Origin: Natronorubrum bangense
GTDB lineage: Archaea; Halobacteriota; Halobacteria; Halobacteriales; Natrialbaceae
Assembly: GCF_004799645.1 (NCBI RefSeq)
Contig: NZ_CP031305.1
Span: 372,001 to 436,000, forward strand
Direction: 5' to 3'
DNA: 64,000 bases
Numbering within the stretch: position 1 is the stretch's first letter; each line of letters starts with the position of its first letter. This document shows, in pieces, positions 14,549 to 22,916 of the stretch. The notes below the pieces were generated by a model. That model made no database searches and was not told where the DNA came from. It saw only the letters and a program-made list of their open reading frames with translations. The position numbers and the translations under genes were made by a program.

Positions 14549-15579
14549 ACGACACAGAACTCTCCGAGACCGTTCACGACGTCGTGATTGTCGGCTCCGG
14601 CGTCGCTGGCCTCTCGGCCGCGGTCTATGCCGCACGAGCCGATCTCGAGCCGATCGTACTCGAGGGGCCAGAGCCAGGCGGCCAGCTCACGCTGACGACC
14701 GAAGTCGAAAACTACCTCGGCTTCCCCGAGGGGGTCGGCGGGATGGAGCTGATCCAGCGCGGGAAAGAACAGGCCCAGCGGTTCGGTGCCGAGTTCGTCC
14801 ACGGCGCTGTCGAGCGTGCGGCCCTCGAGGAGCGGCCGTTCGCTCTCGAGCTGTCGAACGGCGACACGCTGGAAACGCAGGCGCTGATCGTTGCAACCGG
14901 CGCGAGCGCTCGCTGGGTTGGCGCCGAGAACGAAGACGAGCTCATGGGCTATGGCCTCTCGACATGTGCAACCTGTGACGGCGCGTTCCACCGCGGCGAC
15001 GACGTCCTCGTGATCGGTGGTGGCGACAGCGCGATGGAGGAAGCACTCTTCCTCGCGAAGTTCGCCGATAGCGTCACGGTCGTCCACCGTCGTGACGAGC
15101 TGCGTGCCTCCGATATCATGGCGCGTCGCGCCCGCGACCACGACCAGATCGAGTTCCGCTGGAACACGGAACTGCTCGAGATCCACGGCTCCCGAGACGA
15201 CGGTGTCACCGGTGCGACGCTGGTGAGCCACCCCGACGGTCGCCCAAAAGAGAAGCTGGATTCGGGCGAAGACGTCGAGCACGAGGACGTCGACGTCGGC
15301 GGGATCTTCTACGGCGTCGGCCACGTCCCGAACACGACGTTCCTCGAGGACACCGCCGTCGACCTCGACGACGAGGGCTATCTACAGACCCTCGAGGGAA
15401 TGACGACCGAGACCGCAGTCGATGGCGTCTTCGGTGCGGGTGACGTGATGGATCCCGACTATCGACAGGCAGTTACGGCTGCCGGAACGGGAAGCATGGC
15501 CGCACTCGATGCAGAAAGCTGGCTCGAGGAACAGGCAGTCGAGTCCGAGGCTGCTGTCGCCGTCGAGGCGGACGACTAA
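14545..15579 (+). CDS. trxB: Thioredoxin-disulfide reductase
   Basis: A 344-residue low-molecular-weight thioredoxin reductase. The FAD-binding motif GSGVAGLSAA is near residue 17, the redox-active CATC is in STCATCDGAFHRG (about 137-147), the NADP(H)-binding motif GGGDSAMEEA follows near 158, and a C-terminal FAD motif (GVFGAGDVMDPDYRQ) closes the fold. It transfers electrons from NAD(P)H to the adjacent thioredoxin. The protein is about 25-30 residues longer than bacterial TrxB because of an acidic insertion (EKLDSGEDVEHEDVD) and a C-terminal tail. It overlaps trxA by 4 bp. Confidence 0.93.
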   Translation: MNDTELSETVHDVVIVGSGVAGLSAAVYAARADLEPIVLEGPEPGGQLTLTTEVENYLGFPEGVGGMELIQRGKEQAQRFGAEFVHGAVERAALEERPFALELSNGDTLETQALIVATGASARWVGAENEDELMGYGLSTCATCDGAFHRGDDVLVIGGGDSAMEEALFLAKFADSVTVVHRRDELRASDIMARRARDHDQIEFRWNTELLEIHGSRDDGVTGATLVSHPDGRPKEKLDSGEDVEHEDVDVGGIFYGVGHVPNTTFLEDTAVDLDDEGYLQTLEGMTTETAVDGVFGAGDVMDPDYRQAVTAAGTGSMAALDAESWLEEQAVESEAAVAVEADD

Positions 15580-15790
15580 CCCGCTCGAGTCGCTTGCTAC
15601 GTTTCACTAGTTCTCTATATACGATATTCTGATGGGTTCTGGGTACCTGTCTACCGGCGCCGTCCATTTTTGTGAACGGCTTTCGTTTCAAAACGTCCCG
15701 AAATCGACCGTTTCTGGACTCTACTCGAGTGATCCTCCACGTCTCGAAGTGTGTCTTCTCGAGAACTGTTTCCTGATAACCACAGATACT

Positions 15791-15818
15791 ATTGTGTGAT
15801 ATGTCAAAAAACACACTA
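15791..15818 (+). promoter_or_regulatory. Orphan copy of the ATTGTG-N17 promoter motif
   Basis: ATTGTG (15791-15796), 17 bp containing AAAAAA, then CACTA in place of the TATA box. On the plus strand it faces only the antisense of the PPOX gene that ends at 15836, so it may be a relic or drive an antisense transcript. Confidence 0.25.
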
Positions 15819-15835
15819 GAAACCATGATGTGTGT

Positions 15836-16276
15836 TCACGTGGTTTCCTTTCGACCGCTGATCTCGTCCGGCTCGAGCTGGAAGTCGTGGAACGTGATCT
15901 CCGATCGCGGCCGGTCGAACACCTCGACGGCTGGGATATCGACCGCCCACATGCCCTGGACGGCAGCCGACTCGTGTGGGAGTTCGGTGAGTTCCTCGAG
16001 CGTGCCGGTGGCGACGACGCTGCGCCAGCCCTCGTCCGTTTCGTCGTAGGTGACGAACGATACCGGGTTATCGATAAACGACTCTTTCGAACTGCTCGGT
16101 GGGAACGAGAGCCGAAAGTAGAACGTTTCGGCGTCGTCGTAGTAGCCGTACGAAACCGGGAGCGACGCTGGCGGCTCGTCCCCATCCCGCGTAAACGAGA
16201 GCACGCCGATACCGCCGGTTCCCAGGAACTCGTCTCGCTCCTGTGCTGACAGCTGCACCCAGCGAAGACCTGTCAT
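15836..16276 (-). CDS. PPOX-family (pyridoxamine 5'-phosphate oxidase-like) flavoprotein
   Basis: A 146-residue split-barrel flavin-binding protein. It begins MTGLRWVQLSAQERDEFL, continues with GGIGVLSFTRDGDEPPASLP and VSYGYYDDAETFYFRLSF, and ends in the usual DF-LEPDEISGRK pattern seen in haloarchaeal PPOX-like proteins. Members bind FMN, F420 or heme; the catalytic reaction is unknown. It is one of four PPOX-like genes in the window (also 31177, 61861, 62950), all near USP genes. It lies convergent to trxB and divergent from an SDR gene. Confidence 0.85.
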   Translation of the reverse strand: MTGLRWVQLSAQERDEFLGTGGIGVLSFTRDGDEPPASLPVSYGYYDDAETFYFRLSFPPSSSKESFIDNPVSFVTYDETDEGWRSVVATGTLEELTELPHESAAVQGMWAVDIPAVEVFDRPRSEITFHDFQLEPDEISGRKETT

Positions 16277-16451
16277 ACATTATGCGTACAGGTCGAAGTG
16301 AGAAAAGGTTCAGTTACAGCGATCCGGAGTGTCTTCGAAAGCTGGCAAACGGCGTCCAAACCATGTTCGTTCGGACTGAGTTAGTGGTCCGCTTGAGCAC
16401 GTGCGAACGCTGCGTATCTTTATGCTATTGTGTGACGAACTACAGTAGATC

Positions 16452-17264
16452 ATGGTAGAACGAACCTCACTCGATGGAGCAGTCTCGATCGTTACTGGCG
16501 CAGGTGGCGATATTGGCACTGGGATCGCAATGGAACTGGCGTCCGCCGGCAGCGACATCGTCATCGCCGATGTGGACGTCCTCGAGACGGAGTACAATCA
16601 GCAGTCCTCGGAGGAGGTCGGCGGTGCGACGCACGCACAGGAGGTCGTCGAACTGATCGAAGACCAGGGACAGCGAGCCCACGTTATCGAGTGCGACGTG
16701 ACTAAACCGGAGCAGGTCGATGCGATGATCGAGGAGACCGTTTCGGAGTTCGGGAAACTCGATCTGCTCGTGAACAACGCGGGCGTCATCACCGTCACGC
16801 CCATCGAGGAGATGGCGGACGCCGAGTGGGATTCGATCATGGATGTGAACGTCAAAGGGGTCTTTCTCGCCTCCAGAGCCGCCATTCCCCACCTTCGAGA
16901 GTCGGAGGGAAGTATCCTCAACACGGCCTCAATCGCCGGCTCCATCGGCGCTGCCGGGCTTGGACACTACTGCGCATCGAAACACGCCGTGCTCGGCCTG
17001 ACGAAGTCGCTCTCGCTCGAGCTCGCACCGGACGTGACGGTCAACGCAATCTGTCCGGGCATCGTCCAGACGCCGATGTGGGAAGACGTGTTGACACCTG
17101 AACTCGATGAGCCTTATGAAGAAACGATCGAGCGAGTCATCCCCATGGAGCGCGACCAGACGCCGGAGGATATGGGTCGAACTGTGGTCTTCCTGGCGGA
17201 GAACCGAAACATCACCGGTCAGGCGATCACCGTCGACGGCGGCATCCTTCAGAACGTTATCTGA
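16452..17264 (+). CDS. SDR-family oxidoreductase
   Basis: A 270-residue classical short-chain dehydrogenase/reductase. The nucleotide-binding motif VTGAGGDIGTGIA is near residue 15, NNAG appears in LLVNNAGVITVT, the catalytic serine is in LNTASIAGSIG and the YxxxK pair in YCASKHAVLGL, with ICPGIVQTPMW after it. An acidic residue after the second strand (IADVDVLETE) suggests NAD(H). Insertion of an extra charged segment (about 45-65) is unusual. Just above the ATG a TATA-like CTTTATGC is followed by ATTGTGTGA, placing the ATTGTG motif downstream of TATA, where binding would be expected to repress. The substrate is unknown. Confidence 0.85.
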   Translation: MVERTSLDGAVSIVTGAGGDIGTGIAMELASAGSDIVIADVDVLETEYNQQSSEEVGGATHAQEVVELIEDQGQRAHVIECDVTKPEQVDAMIEETVSEFGKLDLLVNNAGVITVTPIEEMADAEWDSIMDVNVKGVFLASRAAIPHLRESEGSILNTASIAGSIGAAGLGHYCASKHAVLGLTKSLSLELAPDVTVNAICPGIVQTPMWEDVLTPELDEPYEETIERVIPMERDQTPEDMGRTVVFLAENRNITGQAITVDGGILQNVI

Positions 17265-17335
17265 CCGTCGTTTCGTTTCGCGTGCCCATCTCAAATCAAT
17301 AATACTATTTTGGTATCGCACCGTATCGCTCCAGT

Positions 17336-17773
17336 ATGACGAAACACGCCCTGGTGCCGATCGATGGCTCCGAATCGTCCTGGGATGCGTTAGACTATGC
17401 GCTCGAACAGTACAACGGCAAGCAGATCACCGCCTTGCACGTCGTTGACCCAGCCGAGAGCGTTTACGCGGGTTCTGAGGGTGGCGCCTACGACAGCACC
17501 GCGTTCGATCGCACGCTCGAACGTGGCGAAGAGCTCTGTGAGCAGGCCAAAGCCCGACTCGAGGAAGGCGAATACGCCGACTCAACGGTGCTCGAGACGG
17601 CCATCGAAACTGGTCGCCCGTCCCAGACGATTCTCGAGGTGGCCGATGATCGAGATGTCGATCACATCATCATGGGCAGCCACGGTCGGTCTGGTCTCTC
17701 CCGAATACTGCTCGGTAGCGTTGCCGAAACGGTCACCCGCCGAGCAGCGGTGCCAGTGACGATCGTTCGGTAG
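17336..17773 (+). CDS. Universal stress protein (UspA)
   Basis: A 145-residue single-domain USP. It starts TKHALVPIDGSESSWDALDYA and ends with the nucleotide-binding segment IMGSHGRSGLSRILLGSVAE followed by TVTRRAAVPVTIVR, which keeps the full Gx2Gx9GS pattern, so ATP binding is expected. It probably forms a homodimer in the cytoplasm. The gene stands alone between an SDR gene and a small membrane protein. It is the first USP of the large plus/minus interleaved USP island. Confidence 0.9.
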   Translation: MTKHALVPIDGSESSWDALDYALEQYNGKQITALHVVDPAESVYAGSEGGAYDSTAFDRTLERGEELCEQAKARLEEGEYADSTVLETAIETGRPSQTILEVADDRDVDHIIMGSHGRSGLSRILLGSVAETVTRRAAVPVTIVR

Positions 17774-17985
17774 CAGCGTCTCGACAGGCCGACTCGAGGC
17801 GCAGCGACTCGGTCACTCACGCCAGCCCATCGAGCGAACACGAGTGAATGGGGACGGTCTGAGACCCAATTGCGACACGTATTTCGGACGAGGGTGCGAA
17901 AATCGGTTATGAAATTCGGAACGTGTTCCGTTCGAACGCTTCGGTTGGCGCCGTATCGAGACGGTAGCTGGACGGTGTGGTCGTC

Positions 17986-18234
17986 GTGAAGAGAAACGTT
18001 GGCGAGACGGAGAAAACGGTTCGACTCCTCGGCGGGCTCGTGTTCGTCGGCATGTCGATGGCGACCGTTGCTTTCGGCGAGTCGCTCGGAGCCGACATAC
18101 AGGGCCTCGTCGCTACAGCGACGTTACTGGTTGCAGCGGTGCTGTTGGCGTCTGCAGGTGCACAAACGTGTCCCGCAAATTACGTGCTGGGAAGAGACAC
18201 CTACGGCGGCGACCGATCCGAAGATGACGCCTGA
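17986..18234 (+). CDS. YgaP-type small membrane protein (DUF2892)
   Basis: An 82-residue membrane protein with two hydrophobic helices (about 14-33 and 38-60), starting KRNVGETEKTVRLLGGLVF as in DUF2892/YgaP membrane domains. In bacteria this domain is often fused to a rhodanese. The sequence after the second helix holds a cysteine in AGAQTCPANYVLGRDTY; Cys-Pro at this point recurs in stand-alone DUF2892 proteins. The GTG at 17986 gives the best match to the family start; another GTG at 17977 is possible. It may be part of sulfur or redox physiology of the membrane, but its role is unknown. Confidence 0.7.
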   Translation: MKRNVGETEKTVRLLGGLVFVGMSMATVAFGESLGADIQGLVATATLLVAAVLLASAGAQTCPANYVLGRDTYGGDRSEDDA

Positions 18235-18296
18235 TTGGCGCGGTCTCTAGGACGGGAGAGCAGCGCGTTTTGCGTCCCGACAGCTGCGCCGTCCGT

Positions 18297-18374
18297 CTAT
18301 AACAACTGAACCGATAGACACCGACACAGGACCGTCGTGGGATGCAGTGTGCAGCGAATCGATGGCTACTGTAG
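18297..18374 (+). repeat. Upstream inverted-repeat element, copy c (78 bp)
   Basis: Runs from CTATAACAACTGAA to GATGGCTACTGTAG, ending 97 bp before the USP start at 18472. It is the most diverged of four copies (others at 22717, 47068, 62868). All four have the GGCTACTATAG-type end facing the downstream gene. Confidence 0.55.
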
Positions 18375-18471
18375 CTCCCTCAACGTTGAATGGTGAGTTT
18401 GTGGCTTCGGATTTATAGCCGACGCCGTGGAACGTTGGATCGGTGGGTCGCTATTCGCCACCGTATCCCCC

Positions 18472-19353
18472 ATGCCACAGCACGTTCTCGTTCCACTCGA
18501 CGGCTCAGACCACAGCTTCGCCGGCCTGGAGTACAGTTTGGCGTCGTTTCCAGACGCCACACTCACCGCCGTTTTCGTCGTCGATCCCACACACGACGCG
18601 ACTGTCGGTACTTCCGAATCGACACGTGACCGCGCTGAAGACGATGGCGAGCGAGTGCTCGACCGCGCAGTCGACCGCGCCGAGGCGGACGGGCGTGAGC
18701 TTCGAACACAGCTTCGGACCGGCACGCCGCACACAGAGATCCTCGCGGTCGCAAGCGAAACCGACGTTGATCACGTCGTGCTGGGAAGCCACGGCGAGTC
18801 GCCGATCAAACGGCCGTTCCTTGGCCACGTCAGCGAGGCTGTCGTCCGGCGCGCACCAGTCTCGACGACCGTCGTCCCCGAGACGACGACCACCGTTCGC
18901 GACCGCGAACTGCCCGGCTCGATTCTGGTCCCTGTCGATGGCTCGGAGCAAGCCGAAGCCGCACTCGCCTACGCCCTCGAGACGTTTCCCGACGCCACGC
19001 ATACGGCTCTCCACGTCCAGGAACTCCCATTCGACCGTCCGCGATCGGAGATCCAGGGAACGTACCTCGAGGAGACGCTACGCAGTTACGAAGAACGCAG
19101 CGCGGAGATCCTCGAGGCAGCGACGGCGCTCGCTGACGACCGCGGGATGGCGATCGAGACGGAGACTACAGCCGGGAAACCGGCAACGGAAATTGTCGAC
19201 GACGCTGACGCGAACGACTACGACCAGGTCGTCATGGGCAGTCATGGACGATCGCTTACAGATCGGCTCTTCACAGGGACCGTTGCAGAGCGAGTTGCTC
19301 GACGTTCACCACGGACGGTCACGCTCGTTCGAGGGGCGCCGGTGGAGGACTGA
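18472..19353 (+). CDS. Tandem universal stress protein (two UspA domains)
   Basis: A 293-residue protein of two UspA domains (about 1-140 and 155-293). Domain 1 opens PQHVLVPLDGSDHSFAGLEY and contains VLGSHGESPIKRPFLGHVSE; domain 2 opens ILVPVDGSEQAEAALAYALE and contains VMGSHGRSLTDRLFTGTVAE. The loss of Ser/Thr at the end of the first glycine motif (GH instead of GS/GT) may weaken nucleotide binding there. The ATG at 18472 follows a TATA box (GGATTTATAGCC near 18411). A conserved inverted-repeat element lies 97 bp upstream of the start. The methyltransferase downstream is convergent. Confidence 0.9.
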   Translation: MPQHVLVPLDGSDHSFAGLEYSLASFPDATLTAVFVVDPTHDATVGTSESTRDRAEDDGERVLDRAVDRAEADGRELRTQLRTGTPHTEILAVASETDVDHVVLGSHGESPIKRPFLGHVSEAVVRRAPVSTTVVPETTTTVRDRELPGSILVPVDGSEQAEAALAYALETFPDATHTALHVQELPFDRPRSEIQGTYLEETLRSYEERSAEILEAATALADDRGMAIETETTAGKPATEIVDDADANDYDQVVMGSHGRSLTDRLFTGTVAERVARRSPRTVTLVRGAPVED

Positions 19354-19373
19354 TTCGGCCATCCTGACAGCAG

Positions 19374-20117
19374 TTACGACTCGAGTCGACAGCGAACGAT
19401 CTCGACCGGGAACATCCAGACCGTCTCCTCGCGTGTGTCGTCGATCCGGAACCCGGCCTCACGAAGCGTATCACGAACGTAGATCGGACGACAGTCAGCG
19501 TACGTTGGGGCTAGCGTACGAACTGACTCGTACAGCCACGTCGCCGGCCCATCGCCACGGCGGGACAGCGAGACGACACAGAGTCGACCGCCGGGTGCGA
19601 GCACGCGCTGCCACTCTGTGAGCACGGCCAGCATCTCAGGTGTATCGAACAGTTCGAGGACGAAGCTCACGAACACCGCGTCGAAGGCGTCGTCTTCGAA
19701 CGGCAGCGTCACGGCGTCGCCCCGTACCACAACGCCGTGATCGAGTCCAGCGTCGGCAAGCGCGGTCCTCGAGACACGACACATGCCCGCCGCGAGATCG
19801 ATCCCAACGGCAGTCCCGCCGGGATCGACGGCGTCTGAGAGCGCAACGAGCGCGGTACCGGTTCCACAGCCGACGTCGAGGACGCGTTCGCCCGGCCTGG
19901 CATCGAGGAGGTCGACACCTGCTGCTCGCGCTGGTTCTTCGAACGGGTCGGCGAACGTATCGTACCAGCGGCTGATCGCGTCGTACCAGTCTCTGGCAGC
20001 TTCTTTCGACCGAGAGACGCGGCTGATCGGCCCCGGTGGTGTCTCGCCCGTGGCTTCGTCGACACTGGTACTCGAGGGCGACTCGCTGCCGGTCGCTGGT
20101 GGCTGCTCGGTGGTCAC
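19374..20117 (-). CDS. Class I SAM-dependent methyltransferase
   Basis: A 247-residue protein with a low-complexity N-terminal 35 residues and then a class I methyltransferase fold. Motif I VLDVGCGTGTALVALSD (about 78-94) binds S-adenosylmethionine; VGIDLAAGM and FDAVFVSFVLELFDTPE follow, as in UbiE/MenG-like enzymes. The substrate is not evident. The start is GTG at 20117, overlapping the stop of the upstream DUF2267 gene (GTGA), so the two form one unit. In mycobacteria a stress-regulon methyltransferase (Rv2003c) also sits among USP genes; that parallel is suggestive only. Confidence 0.85.
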   Translation of the reverse strand: MTTEQPPATGSESPSSTSVDEATGETPPGPISRVSRSKEAARDWYDAISRWYDTFADPFEEPARAAGVDLLDARPGERVLDVGCGTGTALVALSDAVDPGGTAVGIDLAAGMCRVSRTALADAGLDHGVVVRGDAVTLPFEDDAFDAVFVSFVLELFDTPEMLAVLTEWQRVLAPGGRLCVVSLSRRGDGPATWLYESVRTLAPTYADCRPIYVRDTLREAGFRIDDTREETVWMFPVEIVRCRLES

Positions 20118-20503
20118 TCTCCAGCTGCCTCGAGCAGCTCGAAGAGCGGGTCGAAGTCATCTGGCAGCTGATCATCGACTTTCTCGAGATTCCCTGCCGG
20201 AACGACCTCGCTGATGACGACCAGGAGCTGCTGGGCGTGGTAGTTGGCGTCGGCCCGGTCGATGTTCTCGCGTTCGGCGACCCGATCGAGAAACTCTTGA
20301 TAGTCGAATCGCTGCCCGTGTTCAGCTTCCGTCAGATAGCGATCGACCTCCATCGGGAGCGGGCTGGCGAGGTCGGTCGCTTCCCCTTCCTGCAGGCGCT
20401 CACCGAGCGTGGTCAGGACAGCTCTGGTCGCCCGTACGGCCTGTCCGAACTGTGCGTACTCGAGTCTGTGCTGCACCTGGCCGATGAATTCCTTGTAGTT
20501 CAT
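20114..20503 (-). CDS. DUF2267 family protein
   Basis: A 129-residue protein starting MNYKEFIGQVQHRLEYAQFG, with the all-helical DUF2267 pattern (TLGERLQEGEATDLASPLPM, then FLDRVAERENIDRADANYHA). DUF2267 proteins are widespread, of unknown role and often near stress genes. It is translationally coupled to the methyltransferase downstream (4-bp overlap). A paralogue is at 44066, sharing the start MNY-EF-G-VQHRLE. The chosen ATG matches the paralogue's start; the frame is open another 54 codons upstream without similarity. Confidence 0.85.
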   Translation of the reverse strand: MNYKEFIGQVQHRLEYAQFGQAVRATRAVLTTLGERLQEGEATDLASPLPMEVDRYLTEAEHGQRFDYQEFLDRVAERENIDRADANYHAQQLLVVISEVVPAGNLEKVDDQLPDDFDPLFELLEAAGE

Positions 20504-20653
20504 CTCGGGACACCGGGTGTACACCGACGGTCCAAATAAAAGCCTCATATTGGGTGACCAACACCACCCGTTTCGAGATCGGTCGACGGATGCGAGGCTC
20601 ACTCTGGGAGTTGTTGCATAGTCTTTTGAGACTACGTGAAGTACAAGAAGGTG

Positions 20654-21115
20654 ATGTCCCGCCAACTACTCGTTCCAGTCGACGGTTCGCCGCTGTCGAA
20701 GCAGGCACTCGAGTACGCGTTCGAACACCATTCTGACGCGGCTATCGTTGCACTCCACATCGTCGATCCGTCGGAGCCGGGCTACAGCTCTGCAACCCCT
20801 GTCGACGTCAGAAACGAGCCACCCCACGGTTCAGAAGCGTGGTACGAACGAGCTGCCGAGGAAGAAGAACAGGTCTTCGATGAAGTTCGTGAACTGGCAG
20901 CCGAACACGACGCCGACCTCACGACCGAAAGCAAAACCGGTGATCCCGCCCGTGAGATCATCGACTACGCCGAAGAGCACGACATCGACGGAATCGTCAT
21001 GGGTGGGCACGGACGCACGGGACCGTCTCGGCTACTGCTTGGCAGTGTCACGGAGCTGGTCGTCGCCCGCTCACCAGTGACCGTGACCGTCGTTCGCAAC
21101 GCGGCTGAGCAGTGA
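20654..21115 (+). CDS. Universal stress protein (UspA)
   Basis: A 153-residue USP. It starts SRQLLVPVDGSPLSKQALEY and ends with VMGGHGRTGPSRLLLGSVTE and VARSPVTVTVVR, a full nucleotide-binding pattern. A mid-protein segment PVDVRNEPPHGSEAWYERAA is shared in style with the USP at 57009 (GSEAWYRTVDDA), suggesting these two are direct paralogues. It is the first of four successive USP genes (20654-22631), the next three on the opposite strand. Confidence 0.9.
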   Translation: MSRQLLVPVDGSPLSKQALEYAFEHHSDAAIVALHIVDPSEPGYSSATPVDVRNEPPHGSEAWYERAAEEEEQVFDEVRELAAEHDADLTTESKTGDPAREIIDYAEEHDIDGIVMGGHGRTGPSRLLLGSVTELVVARSPVTVTVVRNAAEQ

Positions 21116-21128
21116 GCGGCTAGCGTCG

Positions 21129-21554
21129 TTATCGTACGACCGTCACCGGAACGTTCGCGCGCTTGACGACGAGTTCGGCCGTGCTTCCCATCCGCGCTTC
21201 CGCGACGTTCCCCCGGCCACGACTCCCGATGACGATCCCATCGACATCCGTCTCCTCGACGGCGGCGACGATCGTCTGTGCCGGCGAGCCGACTGCAGTC
21301 TCGGTCTCGATCGTTAGACTCTCCGTCTCGATCTCCTCGAGCGCATCTTCAAAGAGGTCGGTTGCCCCAGCGTGTTGTTCCTCGAACCACTCTTCGGTCA
21401 GCGGTGGCAGTTGGTCTTCTTCGGGCGTCAGTTCGAACGGATCGATCGCATGAAAGAGCACGAGCCGCGCGTTCGGAAACGTCTCGAGAGCGTACTGTAA
21501 TGCATCCTGTGCGTGTGGCGAGCCGTCGTGTGCGACGAGAATCGATCGCGACAT
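21129..21554 (-). CDS. Universal stress protein (UspA)
   Basis: A 141-residue USP starting SRSILVAHDGSPHAQDALQY and ending VIGSRGRGNVAEARMGSTAE then LVVKRANVPVTVVR, keeping the GxxGx9GS nucleotide motif. The central segment PEEDQLPPLTEEWFEEQHAG is acidic, as usual for a cytoplasmic haloarchaeal protein. It is convergent with the USP at 20654 (13 bp between stops) and lies 74 bp downstream of another USP on the same strand. Confidence 0.9.
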   Translation of the reverse strand: MSRSILVAHDGSPHAQDALQYALETFPNARLVLFHAIDPFELTPEEDQLPPLTEEWFEEQHAGATDLFEDALEEIETESLTIETETAVGSPAQTIVAAVEETDVDGIVIGSRGRGNVAEARMGSTAELVVKRANVPVTVVR

Positions 21555-21628
21555 GGTCGTATCCCACTGTTCGAGAGAGGCGATAGTAAACCTAGTCGAC
21601 AGTCAACGGGTGGGTCGGTTAGACACCG

Positions 21629-22093
21629 TCACTCGTCGTCGCTGACAGTGGCGTCCGGAACGACGAGGACAGGCACCGTCGCTGTGCGGACGACCTGATC
21701 GGCCGTACTGCCGAGTAGCGCTTCCGTAACCGCACCACGACCGGTTCGACCGAGGACGATCTGATCGATGTCGTGTTCGGCAGCGTACGTGATGATTTCC
21801 TCGGCGGGCCGTCCACGTCGAACAGCGCCGGTAACGTCGATATCGTGGTCGTCGGCACTCGCAGCGAGGTCTGCAACGAGGCGTTCTTTTACGTCCTCGA
21901 GTTCGTGGATGTCATCGATACCAAACGACAGTGGGCCGCTGGTGGTGTCCATAACCGTCAGCACGTGGACAGTTGCACCTTCCCGGTCGGCAATCGCGAT
22001 CGCGCGCTCGAGGGCTGCCTCAGCGGCGTCGCTGCCGTCGGTCGGGACGAGAACCGAACGGAGAGCGTCCGCAGCAGTATCTGTATTCGACAT
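21629..22093 (-). CDS. Universal stress protein (UspA)
   Basis: A 154-residue USP whose first 12 residues (SNTDTAADALRS) precede the fold. It then reads VLVPTDGSDAAEAALERAIA and ends VLGRTGRGAVTEALLGSTAD with VVRTATVPVLVVPD. This type, with HVLTVMDTTSG near residue 45, resembles haloarchaeal USPs of the single-domain ATP-binding class. Its ATG at 22093 lies next to a TATA-like ATTATAATTCG sequence, so it probably has its own promoter. Confidence 0.9.
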   Translation of the reverse strand: MSNTDTAADALRSVLVPTDGSDAAEAALERAIAIADREGATVHVLTVMDTTSGPLSFGIDDIHELEDVKERLVADLAASADDHDIDVTGAVRRGRPAEEIITYAAEHDIDQIVLGRTGRGAVTEALLGSTADQVVRTATVPVLVVPDATVSDDE

Positions 22094-22205
22094 TATAATT
22101 CGTGCTAACGATAGCGTCTCCCCTCATAATACACTGTCGGCCGGACCGGTGTGCAACCGGCGTAGTAGTGTGTCGATACCCCACCCGCGACCGCCACGCC
22201 AAGCG

Positions 22206-22631
22206 CTACCGGACAATGACGACAGGGATCGGTGAGCGGCGAACGACAGACTCCGCGACGCTGCCGAGGAGCACCCGTGAAACGCCTTCTCGGCCGTGGC
22301 TCCCGATGACGATCATGTCATACGCCTCCGTCTCCGCGTGATCGACGATTTCCCGTTCCGGTTTCCCCGTCGCGACCTCGGTGTCGAGTGTCCGGTCGTA
22401 CTCTGCCGTGTCGTCGACCGCTTCCTCGAGCACGTCCTGGCCACGTTCGCGGGCCCGTTCGATGTCGGCAGTTCTGTGTGCGTCGTCCTCGAACGCAGCC
22501 CAGTAGCCTTCGGGCAGCGGGACGACGTGAAGCGCGGTGACCGAGGCGTCGGGAAACGTCTCGAAGGCGTACTCGAGGGCATCCGCCGCGGGCGCCGAGC
22601 CGTCGTAGGGGACGAGGATGCTGTCGCTCAT
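22206..22631 (-). CDS. Universal stress protein (UspA)
   Basis: A 141-residue USP starting SDSILVPYDGSAPAADALEY and ending VIGSHGREGVSRVLLGSVAE and VVRRSPIPVVIVR, with intact nucleotide motif. A TATA-like GGTATTATGTCGG lies about 40 nt above the ATG at 22631. Copy d of the 72-86 bp inverted-repeat element lies 85 bp upstream, in the orientation seen at the other copies. The frame is open another 41 codons upstream, through the promoter, which is not expected to be translated. Confidence 0.9.
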   Translation of the reverse strand: MSDSILVPYDGSAPAADALEYAFETFPDASVTALHVVPLPEGYWAAFEDDAHRTADIERARERGQDVLEEAVDDTAEYDRTLDTEVATGKPEREIVDHAETEAYDMIVIGSHGREGVSRVLLGSVAESVVRRSPIPVVIVR

Positions 22632-22716
22632 AGAGCCCAATACACCAGCAGCCGACATAATACCACCCGCGCGGTGGCTCACAGTGAAAAGGGGAGTGGC
22701 ACGTCTCTGGTGGCAC

Positions 22717-22788
22717 CATAGCAGCCACTGAACGTCACTGCACACGCATCGCACGATACTGTCGATGCGTGTGTCAATCGTCTCATAG
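22717..22788 (-). repeat. Upstream inverted-repeat element, copy d (72 bp)
   Basis: Read on the minus strand it ends in CAGTGGCTGCTATGG, 85 bp before the USP start at 22631. Its centre has a perfect 10-bp stem, ACACGCATCG and CGATGCGTGT, around an 11-nt loop. Shared core with copies a and b: ATCGTGCGAT, then TGCAGTGACGTTCAGTGG. Confidence 0.6.
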
Positions 22789-22916
22789 GGATCAGCGTGG
22801 ATATTCGGACGTTTTCACGAGGAGAACAGTCTACTGGAAAAACCGCACGACGAGAGAAGCTATGAACTAGTCTGTTGATCCCTATCGGTTGTTGCGATAG
22901 CTGCCGAGAGATGCCC

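Noticed and set aside
20654..22631. Four neighbouring USP genes as a simple recent tandem duplication
   Set aside because: The four differ strongly in sequence and strand, and their closest relatives lie elsewhere (for example 20654 with 57009), so a single recent tandem event does not explain them.
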